This document shows, piece by piece, positions 42,034-56,267 of a stretch of 64,000 nucleotides of DNA; within the stretch, counting starts at the first letter, position 1, and every line of letters starts with the position of its first letter. The notes beneath the pieces are model-generated. The model worked only from the letters and a program-made list of their open reading frames with translations. It was not told the DNA's origin and made no database searches. Source of the stretch: Syngnathus acus (lineage: Eukaryota; Chordata; Actinopteri; Syngnathiformes; Syngnathidae); contig NC_051087.1 of the NCBI RefSeq assembly GCF_901709675.1, positions 8,520,884 to 8,584,883 of the forward strand, in the 5' to 3' direction. A program made the position numbers and the translations under genes.

Positions 42034-42875
42034 TTATTGGTGTGCTTTTTTTTTTCTCTCTCTCACCGGGCAGTCAGTGATGCTATAAAGCGTGCCATAA
42101 TGAAATTGTGTGTGTGCATGTGCGTGGGAATGCGCGTCTTAAAGTTTGTGGTCAGAGGCAAGAATGTTATTAAAATGTTGGAATCCGTCACTTGCGGTTT
42201 CACTGACTTAACTCGGTGCGCACCACATGAATTCACGATGTATCCATATTTTTGGTGTATGTTGTCACGATGGGATGTTGAAAGTGACACATTTTAATGA
42301 CACCTTTCAATTTGCTGTTGTGTGACATTTTTAAAAAAAAATGTTCTGTCATTATGAAACTGATGTTAAATGAGAAATGTGTGAGTGTCAGAACTGACTG
42401 TTATGGCCCATGCAAGAATAATTGTCATTTGATTACAAGTATGCAAGTAAACGACATAAAGAATGTCTTGTTGTGATTTTTAAATATATGAATGTATCTG
42501 GAGTAGTTGCTTTAGTCTACATTTTTAGTCATTGATTTTATTCAAGCGTGCAACATGTTTTTTATTCAAACATTTACATCTTCCGTTACTTTACAACTAA
42601 TTGGACATTCATTTCCAAGGCTGAGGACACATTGACATTTATACATATTTTTATACAAGGTTTGATGTCAGCTTCATATAATTTTGGTGTCCTAATGTGT
42701 CATTACTGTCACTCTTTTCCCAGCTTTTTCTTTTTTTTTTTCTTCAAATGGTGATTCACTGGTTATGTTTTTTGCAAAAATGTGTTTGCGTGTGTAGGAG
42801 TGTAAGATCACAGTACAGCTTGTCCTTACATCACAATCCATCTGCCCGGATCTCAGTGCATGGACATAAAATAAA
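42034..42875 (+). other. caly 3' UTR with candidate polyA signal
   Basis: Sequence after the caly stop; AATAAA at 42870-42875 in a downstream GT-containing context is a reasonable 3' end. No other gene is supported here. Confidence 0.45.
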
Positions 42876-45800
42876 AATGTAGATTTTGTTCATTCATGAA
42901 GCTCTTTTCTTTATCTGAGGTCTTCTGAGATGATTCAACATAGATCTTGCAACTCCTTTCCATCCCAGTTCTAGAGGTTTGCAGTTCTAAAACTAGACAC
43001 ACATGAACATAACTGTTCTTTCATTAAAAAAAAACCACACAGTTATGTTCTGGGGATGCTTTGCTGCATCTGACAATGTAATGTTTAACAAAAATTCCAA
43101 AACGTTCTCAAACAAAACTGCCAACATTCAGAAAGCATGGTCTCCAGTTGCATGAAAACTTTCTGACTATTTTTGAAAAGACCTGAAACACACAAACATG
43201 AGGAGCGAATTAATTAAATAAATAAAGAGGTCGTTAAACAAAATATTAACTTCAGGTATTATAATTTTTTTTCCTGGGCAATATCTTTTTGTTTTGTTGG
43301 CTTGTTTCAAAGGTTTTGCTGCTGCCTGATTTTCAGTGCTTTAATATTGTCAGTATATTTTTATTCATTAGTACTTGTTTCAAGGTTATTTTAGTGATTA
43401 CTGTTGGTTTTAATTTCTTCAACAGAATGGCGCCAACAATTGTATCCATTTGTACAGTCGATATTCATCTGCATCTCATTTGCACTCACAAATGTTCCCA
43501 CAAGTGCACGGAATCGGTAATTCGGGGTTTTGAGTGTGTGTGGTCGTTGTAAACTTTCAAACATAGTCTATTAGGGTTCTTTTTTTTTCTATAGTAATAT
43601 TGGTGATATTTTAGTTTCAGTTGGCTCAGGGCATCAAAGTAAAGTTCCAAATCTTCATTGAGTTTTTATTTAAAGATTCTTCACTCGATGAATTTCTATT
43701 TCACCTTTCCCGTAGTTGGCCCATAGCGATGTGCTAACACTCATTTTGTGTTCATATTTCTAGATTTTAACTGCTGTCAAATGGAATCTTAAAAGTGATG
43801 CAAGTGAACTTACGTCAAACGCATAAAGTCTTTGAGGTACCAATTTTGATATCATTTTGTTGAATTTGAAATTCTGTGAAAATAGTTGCATGTATAAAGG
43901 CACACCACGGATTTTTCTATATGGAGATTGCTCGTCCTACATCATCCACCCAGAATTTTTTTAAAAAAGAAACATTTGTGTTAATGTTATCACTTGGTTA
44001 AGAAAAAAAGCTGCCTATCATGTGTACGCTTGTACAAAATCATTGAGGCACTTGAATATGTCATAACGTGTTGTGATTTGTAGTGGTGTGGAATTGCATT
44101 GCATCATAGTGAGAACCCTGTGCAATATTTGGATTTATTACTGTGCTACACAAGGGTCACAAAATATCACGAATAACTCTCGGTACAATATCAAACATGA
44201 AATAAATGAAGACCCCTTTGACAGCAGCAATCAAAACGGAGCCATCTATTTTTACAACTCCTGTGTTGAATCTCATTTGGTGCCAGTGGCTTCTTAACCT
44301 TCAACCCCCCTTATTCATCTTACTCTAAATGAATTAGGCTCCACAATGTATGATCAAATGGATGAGCCCCGAAGAAAGCAAAAGAGAGAGAGAGGCAGTC
44401 TGGCCTGAAAAGGGGAACTGTGATCAGGCAATAAGAGGGTGAATCGGGGCTGACCCCAATGTCTGTATGTGTTGTTGTATGTCTCAGTGGGTTTCCTCTG
44501 CACTGGCGCCAGCTGGAAATGCCTCCACTAAGCAGAGGCAGTACACACATCATCCTCCATTCAGCTCTACTGGGGCCTCTTTGATGGGAGTAACATTAGA
44601 CAAGCTGAGAGCGCACACAACAGATCCTATCAAGCTGCTGTTTAAAGGGCGGGCGGGCGGGAGAGACTGATCATAACTTACCCCGGGCTCAGACGCACTG
44701 CCTTTTGTTGCCCACTGAGCAAATAAAAGCCAGTGCTTTAATCACAGGACTGATGTAATTATTACAGTGGAGGATTCATGAGGTAGGCTGCCACCTAGGG
44801 GTCTTCTCCCATGGCTGCAGAGGCCCAATGTGGTGCCACCACTCTGTCCCATCAGGCTTAGAATATGCCATACAGCTGGTCGTGAGACATTTAACCATTC
44901 CTTTTACATTGTTGACATTTTCAATGCTTGAGATAAGTTACAGGTTTGTTCTCAAGGTGGTCTTTTGAAAAATGACTCATTGGTTTGTGATTCAGCAACA
45001 GAAACCTCACTCTAAAGCAGTAAAACAAAACAGATCTGCATAGCACGTATCTTTATATTATTGGAATTTTTCAAATACTTGTTATTAATTGTAGACACTT
45101 GTGAAAGTGAAGTGGTTCAGAAAATGGATGCCTGAATGCACATATTACAAATATCGTGCGAGAGTGTCTTAGTCAGACGGTGGCAGTAGTGTGGCAGCAG
45201 TGTGGTCGTCCGAACTTTACTCAAAAATCACCCGCTCATGCTAAGAATTCCAGAATACTGTTTTCCATTGACATCTTCACTTATCTCAGTTGCCTCCTGA
45301 AAATGGCATATCATACTGAAAGCTACTTTTGTTTCATGGGCAACGGGAGATGAGGAAGGAAGCTGAGAGGAGTGATTATAAACAAATGTCAAAAAAACAT
45401 CAAAACCATTAAAAACCAAGGTGCTCCTGAATAGGCCGTGATATTCGGGGAATAAACTGGTTGCCAGTAGTCATTTCAATGTGACATTTAACTGTGATTT
45501 GTGCGAGCATCATGAGAATGTCTTTTCCAAGTGCAACAGCTTGCAGCTATTTAAGTTATATGCGAGGGGGGGGGGGGGGGGGCGCCAAAACAAATACTTG
45601 ACCGGCTTCCATAATGAAATGGATATATTTATACACAGTCAACTGAGTCAAAGTTTGTGTAATGAATGCACGGTTTCACCAAAGGAGCTTGCTGCCCTCT
45701 TGTAAACATTTTAGTGACGCTACAAGGGCCGAGTATGAAAGTTATTAGAGCTCTAATCTTCCGAAAGATACAAAGACCACATGATGAAGACAAAAACTCC

Positions 45801-47130
45801 CTTAAGGGATTTGTATCAGTGATGCAAACACATGAAGAGATTCTGTTTGTTTTGGTCTACAAACAATCACTGTTGTCATTAGAGTGACGTACAGACCTCG
45901 CCGATATTTTGAAAAGAAGATATATTTGCATCCAGTAGTGATGAGTAGTCCCATTGTTTGCTCGCTCCCAGCAGTGGGATGCAGAAGCCACAGCGAGCGT
46001 CATATATCTAGAAGTGACAATTGGATTGTATTTCCTGATACTGAGTTTCACATATTTGACCCTGCTCATAAAAAAATAGAAGTATGATGCCACAAAGATC
46101 AACACCACTGCAAACTACCGGCACAATAAGAACGTATTTTAAATGAATACCTCTCTCACAACTTAGCATTAACATCTTTATGATACAGATTTCATCATGG
46201 ATTGTTGACATATCGTAGATACATGTTGAAAATATGACTTGTCTTTCGGGTTTCTGGTCAAAGTTCCCTTTGCGTTTTGGGACGATGGAGTGAACTTGAA
46301 CTTGCAGCAAAACGCAACATGAGTCATCTCAAGAGATGTGCGTCTTTGTTTAGTCATGACATGATGAGTTACAGATGATTGAAAGCGATCATCAGCTCAC
46401 GTATTTGTGTCAGCTACGTCATGGAGCACCGCACTCAAAATGGCAGGCTTGAGGAGCTTCAAGGCAATACTCTTAATTAATATGTCACATCGAAAATATT
46501 TTAATGGCTTACAAATGGGGCCTAGTGTGCGCTTGCATTGCGCCATTTATTTGCACCGAGGCTGAGACTTACTGGCACGAGGCAGAAAATTCTTAGACAT
46601 CTAAATTAGACGGAGCCTTCTGATGCATGTGTGGGACTTCTGTGGTCTCCAAGCACCCCCGACAACTTCTTTAAAAAAATTTGCCGTGTCTTAATCAGTA
46701 CCAAATGTAGATCACCCCCTTTGCTTTCCCATCCTGGGTGATAGAGGGGATTAGACAGGACGCAAGTGATTGCATTCAATGAATGCAAAAAGATAGGTGT
46801 AAATAAAAAAATAAAAAAAGTAAGTAAATAAATGTGCTAACATTAATGTGATTTCTAGCAAACTGCTTTGGTAATTTCAAGCAAATTTAGTACAAATGCA
46901 CGAAAGAAACATGCAACTTACTCATGCCATTTTCTTTTCTTATTATTTTCTGATTTATTGAGGGGCGATGAGGTGAGTGTGCAATGAGATGACATCACAT
47001 TTCATTTATTTATGCTTTGCCATAAAACACTGTTCTTTTTTTCTTGAAAATTCTCAAATTAATATTACTGTGTTAGCCCCCCAAAAATGAAAGTTGTCTT
47101 TTATTATAGTGCATGTTCTATACTTTAGTA
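42876..47130. other. caly-msx gene desert, left part
   Basis: No exon with family resemblance was found. A fragment near 43043-43080 (gttatgttctggggatgctt) could be a remnant of Tc1-type transposase. A G-run lies at 45566-45582. TTAATTA-type sites occur, for example at 46473-46480. Open frames here are short and unsupported. Confidence 0.5.
45566..45582 (+). repeat. Poly-G tract (17 G)
   Basis: An uninterrupted G run. It could form a G-quadruplex-like structure and is prone to length error. Confidence 0.95.
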
Positions 47131-47370
47131 GTGTTGCAGGTGGGCTGGAGTCTATCCTAGCTGAATTTGTGCAAGAGGCAACGAACACCCTGGACTGATC
47201 GAACACAAGCAAACAAACAACCTTTAACACACACATTCATACTGACGGAAAATTTTTAAATCAACCTGATATGCATGTTTTTTTAATGTGAGAGGAGGAA
47301 GAAGAAATGTAAACCTTGCACAGGAAAGCTGGAGCCTGCATTCGAAAACCAAACCTCAGAGCTGGGAGGG
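47131..47370 (-). repeat. Diverged SINE-body copy
   Basis: Contains gctggagtctatcctagctg, acaccctggactgatcg, acacacattcatac and atgcatgttttttt in the same order and orientation as the SINE at 30769-31060, with heavy divergence. A B-box remnant sits near 47339-47352. Confidence 0.55.
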
Positions 47371-48257
47371 TAATGTTCTTTCTTTTTTTTTTTACAGCCG
47401 AGTCTCACCACCCCCCATACCCAAATTCCAACTCTTACAGTTACTGATGCTTTCATGTGTTCCAGTGAGCACTTAAGGGAAATTGCTTATAATTAAGAGG
47501 TATTTGTTTTTGGGAGCCGCGGGGTGCTACATTCTTTACACACATGACACATTGTGGTAATATTTCAGGCAGCATGGAAAGTTGAGCAAACGTGCTTTGA
47601 AAAGTGGAGCCGATTATGATTTTTGAATACAATTACGACCATATTTCATCCTGGAAAAACCTTGATAGTTGAAGAGCTTGACCAGCCGTTATTGCACTTT
47701 TTAATCCAATTTACAGCTAACGTCCCTATAAAGAATTCCTTGCTTTGTACAGCATGTGCTTGTGATTATTAATTAGCGTTTTACTCACATTTAGGCTAAT
47801 AATAGGGAGAACTTGTAACATTAAAAAGCCCTCATTGCCAAGGCCTACAATTATAGTTTACTATGTGTTTGTTTTTCAATCCGTTTTTAATGTTCAGATG
47901 ATGCAACAACTTGGCACGCACACTCTCAGGCTCTCAACTGACTTACTCCAGCAAGATGAAGAGAATTAGGCAGTCGGCTCAAAGAAGTTGAAGGACGGCG
48001 TCGCCACATACACGCAAGCTGCTCTCACACTGTGAAGAAACCATCCAGAACAATGTTGTATTTATGATGCTGGATTGACCAAATGGAAAAACATCAATGG
48101 AACAAGAATCATACTCAGAAGAGCGCGTCCTTCTACTACTGCTAAATAATAACAACAAATATTTGGTTTCTCAATTTATTCTACGTTGCTGCCGGATACA
48201 GTACTGTTATAATGAAAATAACCAAACAGTCTATCTTCATCCAATTTCTGTTATGCT

Positions 48258-48350
48258 TGACTTCCTTGGGGTCACAGGTGAGCTGTTGCCTACCCCGAGT
48301 GACATTGGGCAAGAGACGGGGTACACCCAAGACTGGTCGCCAGAGAAATA
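48258..48350 (-). repeat. Diverged SINE 3'-part fragment
   Basis: ggggtcacaggtgagctg, then agagacggggtacaccca and actggtcgccagaga match the tail of the fish SINE body (compare 30769-30860). Confidence 0.5.
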
Positions 48351-48414
48351 ATCAGTCCTGGAAGATATGGTTGCTAATATAAAAGCTGCCATGTTGCAAC
48401 TTATACTTTCTGCT

Positions 48415-48550
48415 TGTCCCAACAGGGGTTACCACAGCAAACCACCCACATGATTTGCTTGGCACAGTTTGGAGTTTGAAAGTGAACCACCATTTTTTTA
48501 ACCGGGCTTGAGACCAGCAGTGGCTGGGAATCAAACTTGTGCCACCTGCA
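48415..48550 (+). repeat. Second interspersed repeat ('aggggttaccacagcaaa' type)
   Basis: gtcccaacaggggttaccac, acatgatttgcttggcacag and accgggcttgagaccagca appear in the order of a common fish repeat I recall. Its class is not assigned, and it lies directly beside the SINE fragment. Confidence 0.5.
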
Positions 48551-48576
48551 CAACATGCAACAATTGACTACAGTAC

Positions 48577-48606
48577 AGGTAATTATTATTATTATTATTA
48601 TTATTA
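48577..48606 (+). repeat. (ATT)n microsatellite
   Basis: About nine ATT units in a row. Confidence 0.9.
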
Positions 48607-48776
48607 ATTCTCACACACATTCATTTTCCATTTTCATGTAATTTGCTCAAAGAGCATCCACTTGACAATGCAGCATCACCAGGTTTCACTCATGGCATTC
48701 ATCAACCTATGTAGAACAGAAGGTCACTTCTTCTCACTTCATCGCACTTAGGCTAAAAGACACTTTTCCACTGAGA

Positions 48777-48796
48777 CCCCCCCCCCCCCCCCCCCC
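48777..48796 (+). repeat. Poly-C tract (20 C)
   Basis: An uninterrupted C run leading into a short CA-rich stretch. Confidence 0.95.
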
Positions 48797-49228
48797 ACGC
48801 ACACACATCCACACGATCCATTGCACTTGTTCTCTCTTAGGCTGACGTGTAGTGGATATTCATACCGTCCCACTGTCATTTGGTGCTGCTGATTTGGCAG
48901 AAAAGAATCTGGGTTCACAGAGTCAGCTGGCACCACACTTAATGGCCAAAGAGAGAGTTTGCAAATGCACACTCACACACACTAAATGGTCGTGTTGTGT
49001 ATGTCTCAACTCGGCCCCCCAGCAGTTCTCGGTCCACAAGGAGCCGTGCTCTGAAATGTGGAGCCGTGCGATGACAGGCCGATCGGCGATGGACAATGTG
49101 CTGTAATTTGTGAGGGGCCAAGCCCTGAGAGGAATGATGGGTAATTAAGAGGAAGACACTGAGAGACACCATGGGGGCCACTGGTGTGTACTGACAAGCC
49201 AACAAACCCCACTCTGGTCTCTTATAAC

Positions 49229-49286
49229 ACACAGACAAACACACACACGCACACGCACACGCACACACGCACGCACACACACACAC
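49229..49286 (+). repeat. (CA)n/(CG)n microsatellite
   Basis: CA repeat interrupted by CG steps. Frames through it are low-complexity artefacts. Confidence 0.95.
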
Positions 49287-49399
49287 GAAAGCTCATTGTA
49301 GTCTATGCAAGCAATTCAGCACATAATACAACTGCACATACAGGTATGTACTATGTCTTCCAATGGTGGTCCAAAATGGTAAAACATATTTTTTAGTAT

Positions 49400-52300
49400 G
49401 ACTGTTTTGATAACAGACATGCAGTGAATTAGTTAATGATTATGTTTTCTGAAAACCTATTAGCGGAAGCTGGGTAGTGAGTTAGAAGCTATTGTGAGTT
49501 AGAAGGTCAAGGTTATGTAAGGTCACAAAACGCTCAGGTTTTGATTACATTAGGGACTGTGTAGTGACTGTACGCACCGTATAAATCTTTCATGAACATT
49601 CAGCTTCTTTCAACTTCAACATTTGATAAATTAGAAAGATAACACTTCATTGTTCTAATTCACCCAATGTCTGTACGCGTGCCGTACGAGAGGATTCAAA
49701 GTCTAGGATTAAAATACTTTGCTCTTTGTCGGCTATTTCCACAGCCAGAATACAATTTGTATGGCATAAAAAAGATAAATTGTGTGGTTGAAATCCAAAA
49801 CGTATGATAAGAACCATTTGACCCTGCGGAAAATATCAAATGTTTTCCTTTTCCTTTATATTTCCTCTCGCGAGCCTTTTCATCTTCCTCACCACAGTTC
49901 TACTGGGACCCAAAACCACACACAGGACCAAATCCTCAAGGTACGCACCACATCGACTCTGTTCCCACAGAAAAGCCTCATGTCAGCCCATGTCTGCACA
50001 TCCCTCCCTTCCATCTCCTTCGCGGCCAGTAAATCACCAAAACTCACTCCTGGGCCTGTAAAATCTGCGGAGTCTCGGACTAATTGATAACGTTACAATG
50101 TGAACCGGTTCATAGTGGTACTAAATTGAAAACACCGGTGGGAGGAAGCCAGGGGGCTGCTGGTAGTTAAGAGAAGCTGCATGGGAAAGTTTGGGAGTAG
50201 AGAGAGCAGAGGCTGATCAGCAGGGGGATGTTGGGAGGAGGGATGCGTCGGAATAACAACGGGAGGGAAAGTGGCAGGGACATGAAGACAAAGTACAGAC
50301 AACAGGGAAGAATATGTCAGGCATCTCAGACCTAATGTTCACTTTCGTGGTAGAGTCAGAATGATTGTAACCATTTGTGATTGTCATAAAAGTAGCACAC
50401 TAAAAATGAATACCACTAACTGGTTGTAACAAGGGCCAATAACAAGTGTGCCGAGATGAGGGGACATTTGGGAAAAACATCCCGTCAATCATCTGTTAGC
50501 TCTTTTCGGCGCAGCACAGCACTTTTATTGTTTGGCTACACAAGAGGAAAAACTTATTAGAAACAGCTTCAAGTATGATTAAATGCAGTTCTTCACCGCT
50601 AGAAAATACAGACAGACACAATAATAAATATAATTTTCAATTAATCCCTCCAACGGTGTCACAACTGACCGTTCCAATCTTAAAATCTTGATCCATTACA
50701 CTGATTCTCTGCAACAAATCAGTCCTCGATCATTTTATAATCTGACTGCAGATTGCTGTCTGGTATCTGTAAAAACATAACATAAACGAAGCAAAAGAAC
50801 ACAGACAATTTGATACCGATATGATATCATTCAAGGATGGTGCGTTTTAAAATGGAACCAACGTGTATCTATCGCAGGCAGACCCATGTCAGCCATTGAA
50901 TTTCATTTTATAATAAATATGTCACACATCGGCTGAAGAAAAGAATGATTGATGCTGATTTACAGGTATGTGAACATTGTGTCAAATCTGCAGATAGGAG
51001 AGAAGCAGATAGAGAATGGGAGCTGAGGAAGATGAGGAGGGAGCCACGCTTTGATCTTGCCGCTCGTCTGCCATGCTGTTTCTTTTCAAGGTTTCCTGGT
51101 AAGTTTCAGTAGACACCAGCAGGTCCTCTCTCAGGGATCAGACGCTAATGGATCAGTTAAAGGGGCCAATTCTTTATGGCTGGGCTAAGTGTTATCATGT
51201 GGGGTTAAAGACACTGACCATGGAGCAAACTCTTGTCAGATAGCTGCTCCTCTGGGGAATAATAGCCAAAGTCAGATTATTGAGCGAAAGGGGCTTTCGT
51301 TATGGTTTATTTTGCGTCATCTATCTTACTTGGGATGGATTGATCGCTCAGATTTTGCTCCTATCTTCTCCGCAGTCACACATCAGGAGAAATTCTCTCC
51401 GACGCTCCCCGGGTGCTTTTGGAACCCATTTGTCAAGCGGGCAAGACAGAAAGCGGTCGATGGATTCCAGAGGTTGAGGTGATCCCTTCCATACAGCGTT
51501 TCATCCGTGGGACCCGTTGGGGGCGGATAGGGGGGCTGCTTCAAATACGACACAGGGCCTGCCAGATAAGGATCACAAAGACACAGACATGGCTCCTAAA
51601 GTGATCACTCCGCCTGTGTTTTTGTATCACCAGTGATCCGAGGGCTGGATTGGCAGCTCGTAGACCCCCTCTAATTGAATGTGATAGATTCAGTCATTAA
51701 GTTAATTGGCAGCTGGTTTTGATCACTGCGACTTATCGCAGCCACTCGGAGCGTTTATGGCATCATTTTTCTTGTCCAAAGTCAAAAGATCAGTGACCCT
51801 ACATGAGTTCGTGAAAACATGCCCCAACGGTCAGTTTATGGAGCAAAACCAAAATTAAATGTGTTCTATAGTCAGAGGAGAACAAAAAAAAAACGGAGTC
51901 AGTTTGTTTCTCGTCAGACTTGAGCCCTCCTCCAAGAAAGGGAATAAAGCAAGATGCTCCATATTTGTTTATTTGCCCGACCACATTGCGGCGAGCAGCA
52001 GTTTCTGCAATTAGCATGTGCGCTTTGAGAAGAATGAAGCCAAAGATAGAAGAATCTGTCCTGTTTACTGTCAGCTAGCCCCTGGTGCAACATCTTAACA
52101 TGAAGACAACATAAACGACAAGCCTGACTCAATTAAATATTTCTGTTCTGAAGAAACAAATGCAATTCTTGTACAATGTTTAGAGAATGAATGTTACAAA
52201 AACCATATTTGAATGGTCGTTTGTCAGTATATGCACCTTGTGATTGACTGCCGACCAATCCAGGTTGTGACCCCTGTCCGTTAAAGAGAATAGGCTCTAT

Positions 52301-54880
52301 TGACATTAGCCGGAGCAAGAAATATTCCTTGTGCTTCTTCAACTGCCAGTTATTAAATCTTACAAACGTCAGCTTAGAGTTGAACATTAGTCATATAGAA
52401 GAAGGGACCAATCGTAAACTAGCCAATAACACATGTTTCAAATTGGCCAATGGTTATAGATTGGTTTACAAGGCTGGCCGCTTATCAGCCTGGTGGCGTT
52501 TTCCCCCCGTTTTGATAAAGCACCGGGGAGTTGTGGGTCAATTAGTTCACCGCAGCCAAAATTCCTGCAGACAGCCAATTAAAGCGGTTGGCCCCAAGTC
52601 ATGCCGCCCGTTCTTCCTGTTGACGGCTCATGCTGTAAAATTTGAATCTAGTGCTATTTATTAGAAGAATCCTTTCAGGAGTTCAGTTCTGAAACGTTGG
52701 CAGATTTGGCCAATCTTTTTGTGCCAGGAAGAAAATATATATAAACAAAATCAAACGTTGGTAAATTGGAAGCAGGCTGCCAGCAAAGGCACGGAGATGA
52801 TTGGACTGTCGGTCAAAGCGGTGCCGAGTGCAGACGACGCAAGAGCTTTTCTGGGACTCAATTTTCCCAAAGAACACCCCCCCCCCCCCCTTCCAACACT
52901 CCCCACCTTTGCTTCTAAGCACCAATGAAAATCAGGCTTACTGTCACTTTTATTATTTAGCCAGCCAGAATTGTTGGTTTGATGATGTGATAAGAATGCA
53001 ACGTGACAGTAAACACTGCTCCATTGTGGGATGTTGGTTTGGGAATTACAAAATTTAGCTGAGTCATGGCCTATGTGTGTGTGTGCGCGTGTGTGTGTGC
53101 ATCTCGGCATGCATGATTATATAAGCCAGGATGCAAGTTTCTTTGTTTGCTTCTTTAAGCATTAAAGTCATAACAAGGAAAGGACAATTTACTAATTGAT
53201 CTTCAACAGTGGTTCTCCACAAGTGTCACTCTGTCACCTTTTCTTATTGTCGCTGAGTGGTAAGCCACTTATATAGTAAATGAATAAATGAAAATCAAAA
53301 AATTGTAACTACTTTTAAGAAAATGGTTTTAATGAAACTACATGTTCAGCATGCCTCACAGAAGTTGAGGACGAACATGACAACCGTTTGTACAAAAATG
53401 AATGTACGGTGGTCAAATTAGATTTCACAATTGCCCAAGACGCAGCCGCAAAATTCTATTTCTCTTACCTCCTTTATTTTAATACTACCTATCCATGACC
53501 CTGTACTGTAGCTAATCTGCCATAAAAAGCCTAAAGACACAGCGAAATCAGCTGATCCATGCTGACAGGCACATGGAGAGGCACCCCTGGAGAAGCCCCC
53601 CCCCCCCGCTTTAAAGCCAAAGCCAAATTATCCCATGGAGCCAGTGTCATTTGAAAGGCCAACAGTAGAAGATGCTGGCCCCCGATAAAGGACACATGTG
53701 TTCCATCACACTTAATTAAAGTGGGGTTTCCTGCACACGCACAAAACAAGCCTGCAGCAACATGACAAAACAAACAGATTTGAGTACATGACAACTGGAT
53801 AATGTAATAGGAAAGTTTATATTGTCGCATGGAAATTATTTCTCCCGAGGGATGTTTATTGAATGTTTTTTTTTAAAGAAAATAACTTTAGTTATAATAT
53901 ATCGCAGGATGTATTTCTTTTTTCCATTTAAAGTGCATACATTTGAAAATATGTCCTGAGTGAAGAAGCACACCATGACGTTGGCTTTCCAAACCATCCA
54001 AAATTTGATTACTTTGGCAAAAACCTCAAACAATATGACAGCAAGCATGTCACTTACAATCATGTTCCCTTTTTCAGAAAGAAATAGGCACTTTCTAAAA
54101 TCGTGAGTACTTTCTACGAGAACTTTACACATTTAACATTAATTTTGTGTTATAGTGCATAACGTCATTTAAAGCAAACATAGTGAGGAAATGTATAATC
54201 CTGCATATTAACTTTACCATCGTCTTGCGCTGTATTTAGCATTTGTAGTTTCACTTTTACAAGGATCTTCACATTAGGGGGGCACTGAACCCAGTTTTTT
54301 TCTGACTGCCTTCTTTTAAGATTAAATCATGAGGACATGTTAAGTCATTCCTTGACTTTGGAGACATGACATCTCTGGAAAAGTACAAACCAGGTCAAAG
54401 ATGGAGCTCATTAAAGGTTTGCATACAACCACAATTTCCCGGCAAGGAGGGGAATAAAGAAGAAAAACATTTGGTCAAAAAAGTCAGACACCCATGGAGG
54501 CGGACGCTCGTCTTTTTAAGTGACCGCTGGAGATGACAGACAAAGAAAGTTTTGTACAGATTGAGACTCGCCTGTCCGCCACAGATTATCTCAGCAAAAT
54601 TGTAGCGTTATCTTCAATGGCTTTCAACAAGCATCACAAGGAAAGGCACCACAAAATAGTGCTTGCTGTACTTTTCTTATGATGTTAAATTGAATCCATG
54701 TTTTTTACTCGGTCTTATACAAGGCGCCCATTCTTTTCATTACCAAAGTGATATAAAACACATCATTTGGATGATGACCCTCCCTACAGAGTACAAAGAA
54801 CTTTCCAGCATCCACAACCGACATTTAGCCAGGCACAACTTTGGGAACTATTTGTCTCATTAGGTGCATGTTGTATCCAA
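49400..54880. other. caly-msx gene desert, middle part, mostly unique sequence
   Basis: No coding exon is supported. Complex, repeat-poor sequence runs through about 51100-51760, including homeodomain-type gttaattggc (51700-51709) and paired GATCAC motifs. A SINE-like fragment lies at about 52230-52300. C runs lie at 52877-52890 and near 53598. Confidence 0.45.
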
Positions 54881-56095
54881 TTAAACTAAGGCAGGGACAC
54901 GCCTAGACGAGCAAATTACAGAGTTAATATTGTGAGCTTTAATTAGACTTTACTAGCTAACCAACATTTGGAGGATTTTATTTATTTACTTTCCACAAAA
55001 CTGCGACATTTACGCAGCCCAGAACGGGGCCGTCACTCCACTTGCAGGACTTGTTTTTCTCCGTCACATCATGATGCAATTTGAGTATTTTTAATCACCG
55101 TTTTAGCAGTTACGACGCGGCTGTCCCATTTCCTGCTACAAAAGTGTGTAGCGCCATTAGCGCGAGCAATTCCACTCAGCAGGCCTCCGGTCGTGCGTGT
55201 GATCGAGCGAGAAGAAAATAACCCTCACAATGGAAAACCTGAGCTAATGTCCTCCATTGTCCCACCTTGATGTGGTTCTTTCTGTGACTGCACAATCTTT
55301 AGATACATTGTGGGAAAGTTCTCTGAGATTTGTTGTCTTCACTAATGTGTGTGTGTTTATGTAAGTTCACACCAAGTTCTCAGGTGTGTTCAGTATCATG
55401 GAATCTCATATGGATTGCAGGGTTGCATGATGGTCCCTTAAGGTTCCAAAATGGGTCTGGAAAAGGTTTTGCAAGGTCAGTGGTGAGTCATGGAACTGAT
55501 GGTGGACCACTCAAGATAGTTTGCTACTGTGTCAGTATTACACTGGGACGTGAAGGTCAGGCCTTTTTAAAAGTGACTGCAAGAACCCTCACATGTATTC
55601 ACACAGCACAACCTTGAGTATCTCATTAATCGTGTCCTATTGATGGCCTTATGTGTGACAGCACGGGAGTGATTCTCTGCATATTTCATCCCATTGCAAA
55701 AGTCAAACAAACAAAGTCACACAGCAGGGCAGATATTGAAAATGTGCACCGAGGGTGTAAAAGGTAAAAAATATCAAATTCTTATCCGGTGTCAGTGTAA
55801 CCAGGGCAGGGTGATGTCTGATAAAATAGATCAAAATTACATTATTTTCTTTTATAGCCCACTGAAAACACAGCCCAAAGGTATGCTATTTGGCACAGAG
55901 CAGGCCGTAATATGTCCAAGAATTGTTACCATCTGGCTTGACTGCAGGGAAAGCTTCTCTCTTAAAAAAAAAAAAAAAAAAAAAACTCAAAGTCACAACG
56001 ATGCAAGTAAAATGTAGCATTTATAAGCAACTTTTCTTGCACTAATTCTGCCCCGGGACCTTGAATACAATCACGCTATTTAGAAGAATTTTATA
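54881..56095. other. caly-msx gene desert, unique block with poly-A
   Basis: Complex sequence at 54880-55330 with no repeat or exon signature. A poly-A run lies at about 55964-55984. Nothing else was recognised. Confidence 0.4.
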
Positions 56096-56097
56096 TA

Positions 56098-56265
56098 CCG
56101 TAATTTTCGGACTATAAGTCGCACCGGAGTATAAGTCGCACCAGCCATAAAATGCCCAAAAAAGTGAAAAAAAACATATATATGTATATAAATCGCTCCT
56201 GAGTATAAGTCGCCCCCCCACCCAAACTATGAAAAAAACCGCGACTTATAGTCCGAAAATTACGG
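56098..56265. mobile_element. 168-bp TA-flanked MITE, copy 1
   Basis: Terminal inverted repeats of about 25 bp begin CCGTAATTTTCGGACTATAA at the left. The right end is the exact reverse complement of that start. TA dinucleotides lie on both sides, as for Tc1/mariner-type insertion. The interior repeats the motif agtataagtcgc and has an atatatgtatat centre. It has no coding capacity and is almost the same as the copy at 62101-62268. Confidence 0.9.
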
Positions 56266-56267
56266 TA

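Noticed and set aside
43043-43080. Possible Tc1-type transposase fragment
   Set aside because: Only about a dozen codons resemble the family; too short to call a mobile element.
49184-49396. Frame rich in THTH residues
   Set aside because: Translation of the CA microsatellite.
55694-56017. 107-residue plus-strand frame
   Set aside because: Ends in a lysine run from the poly-A tract and has no family resemblance.
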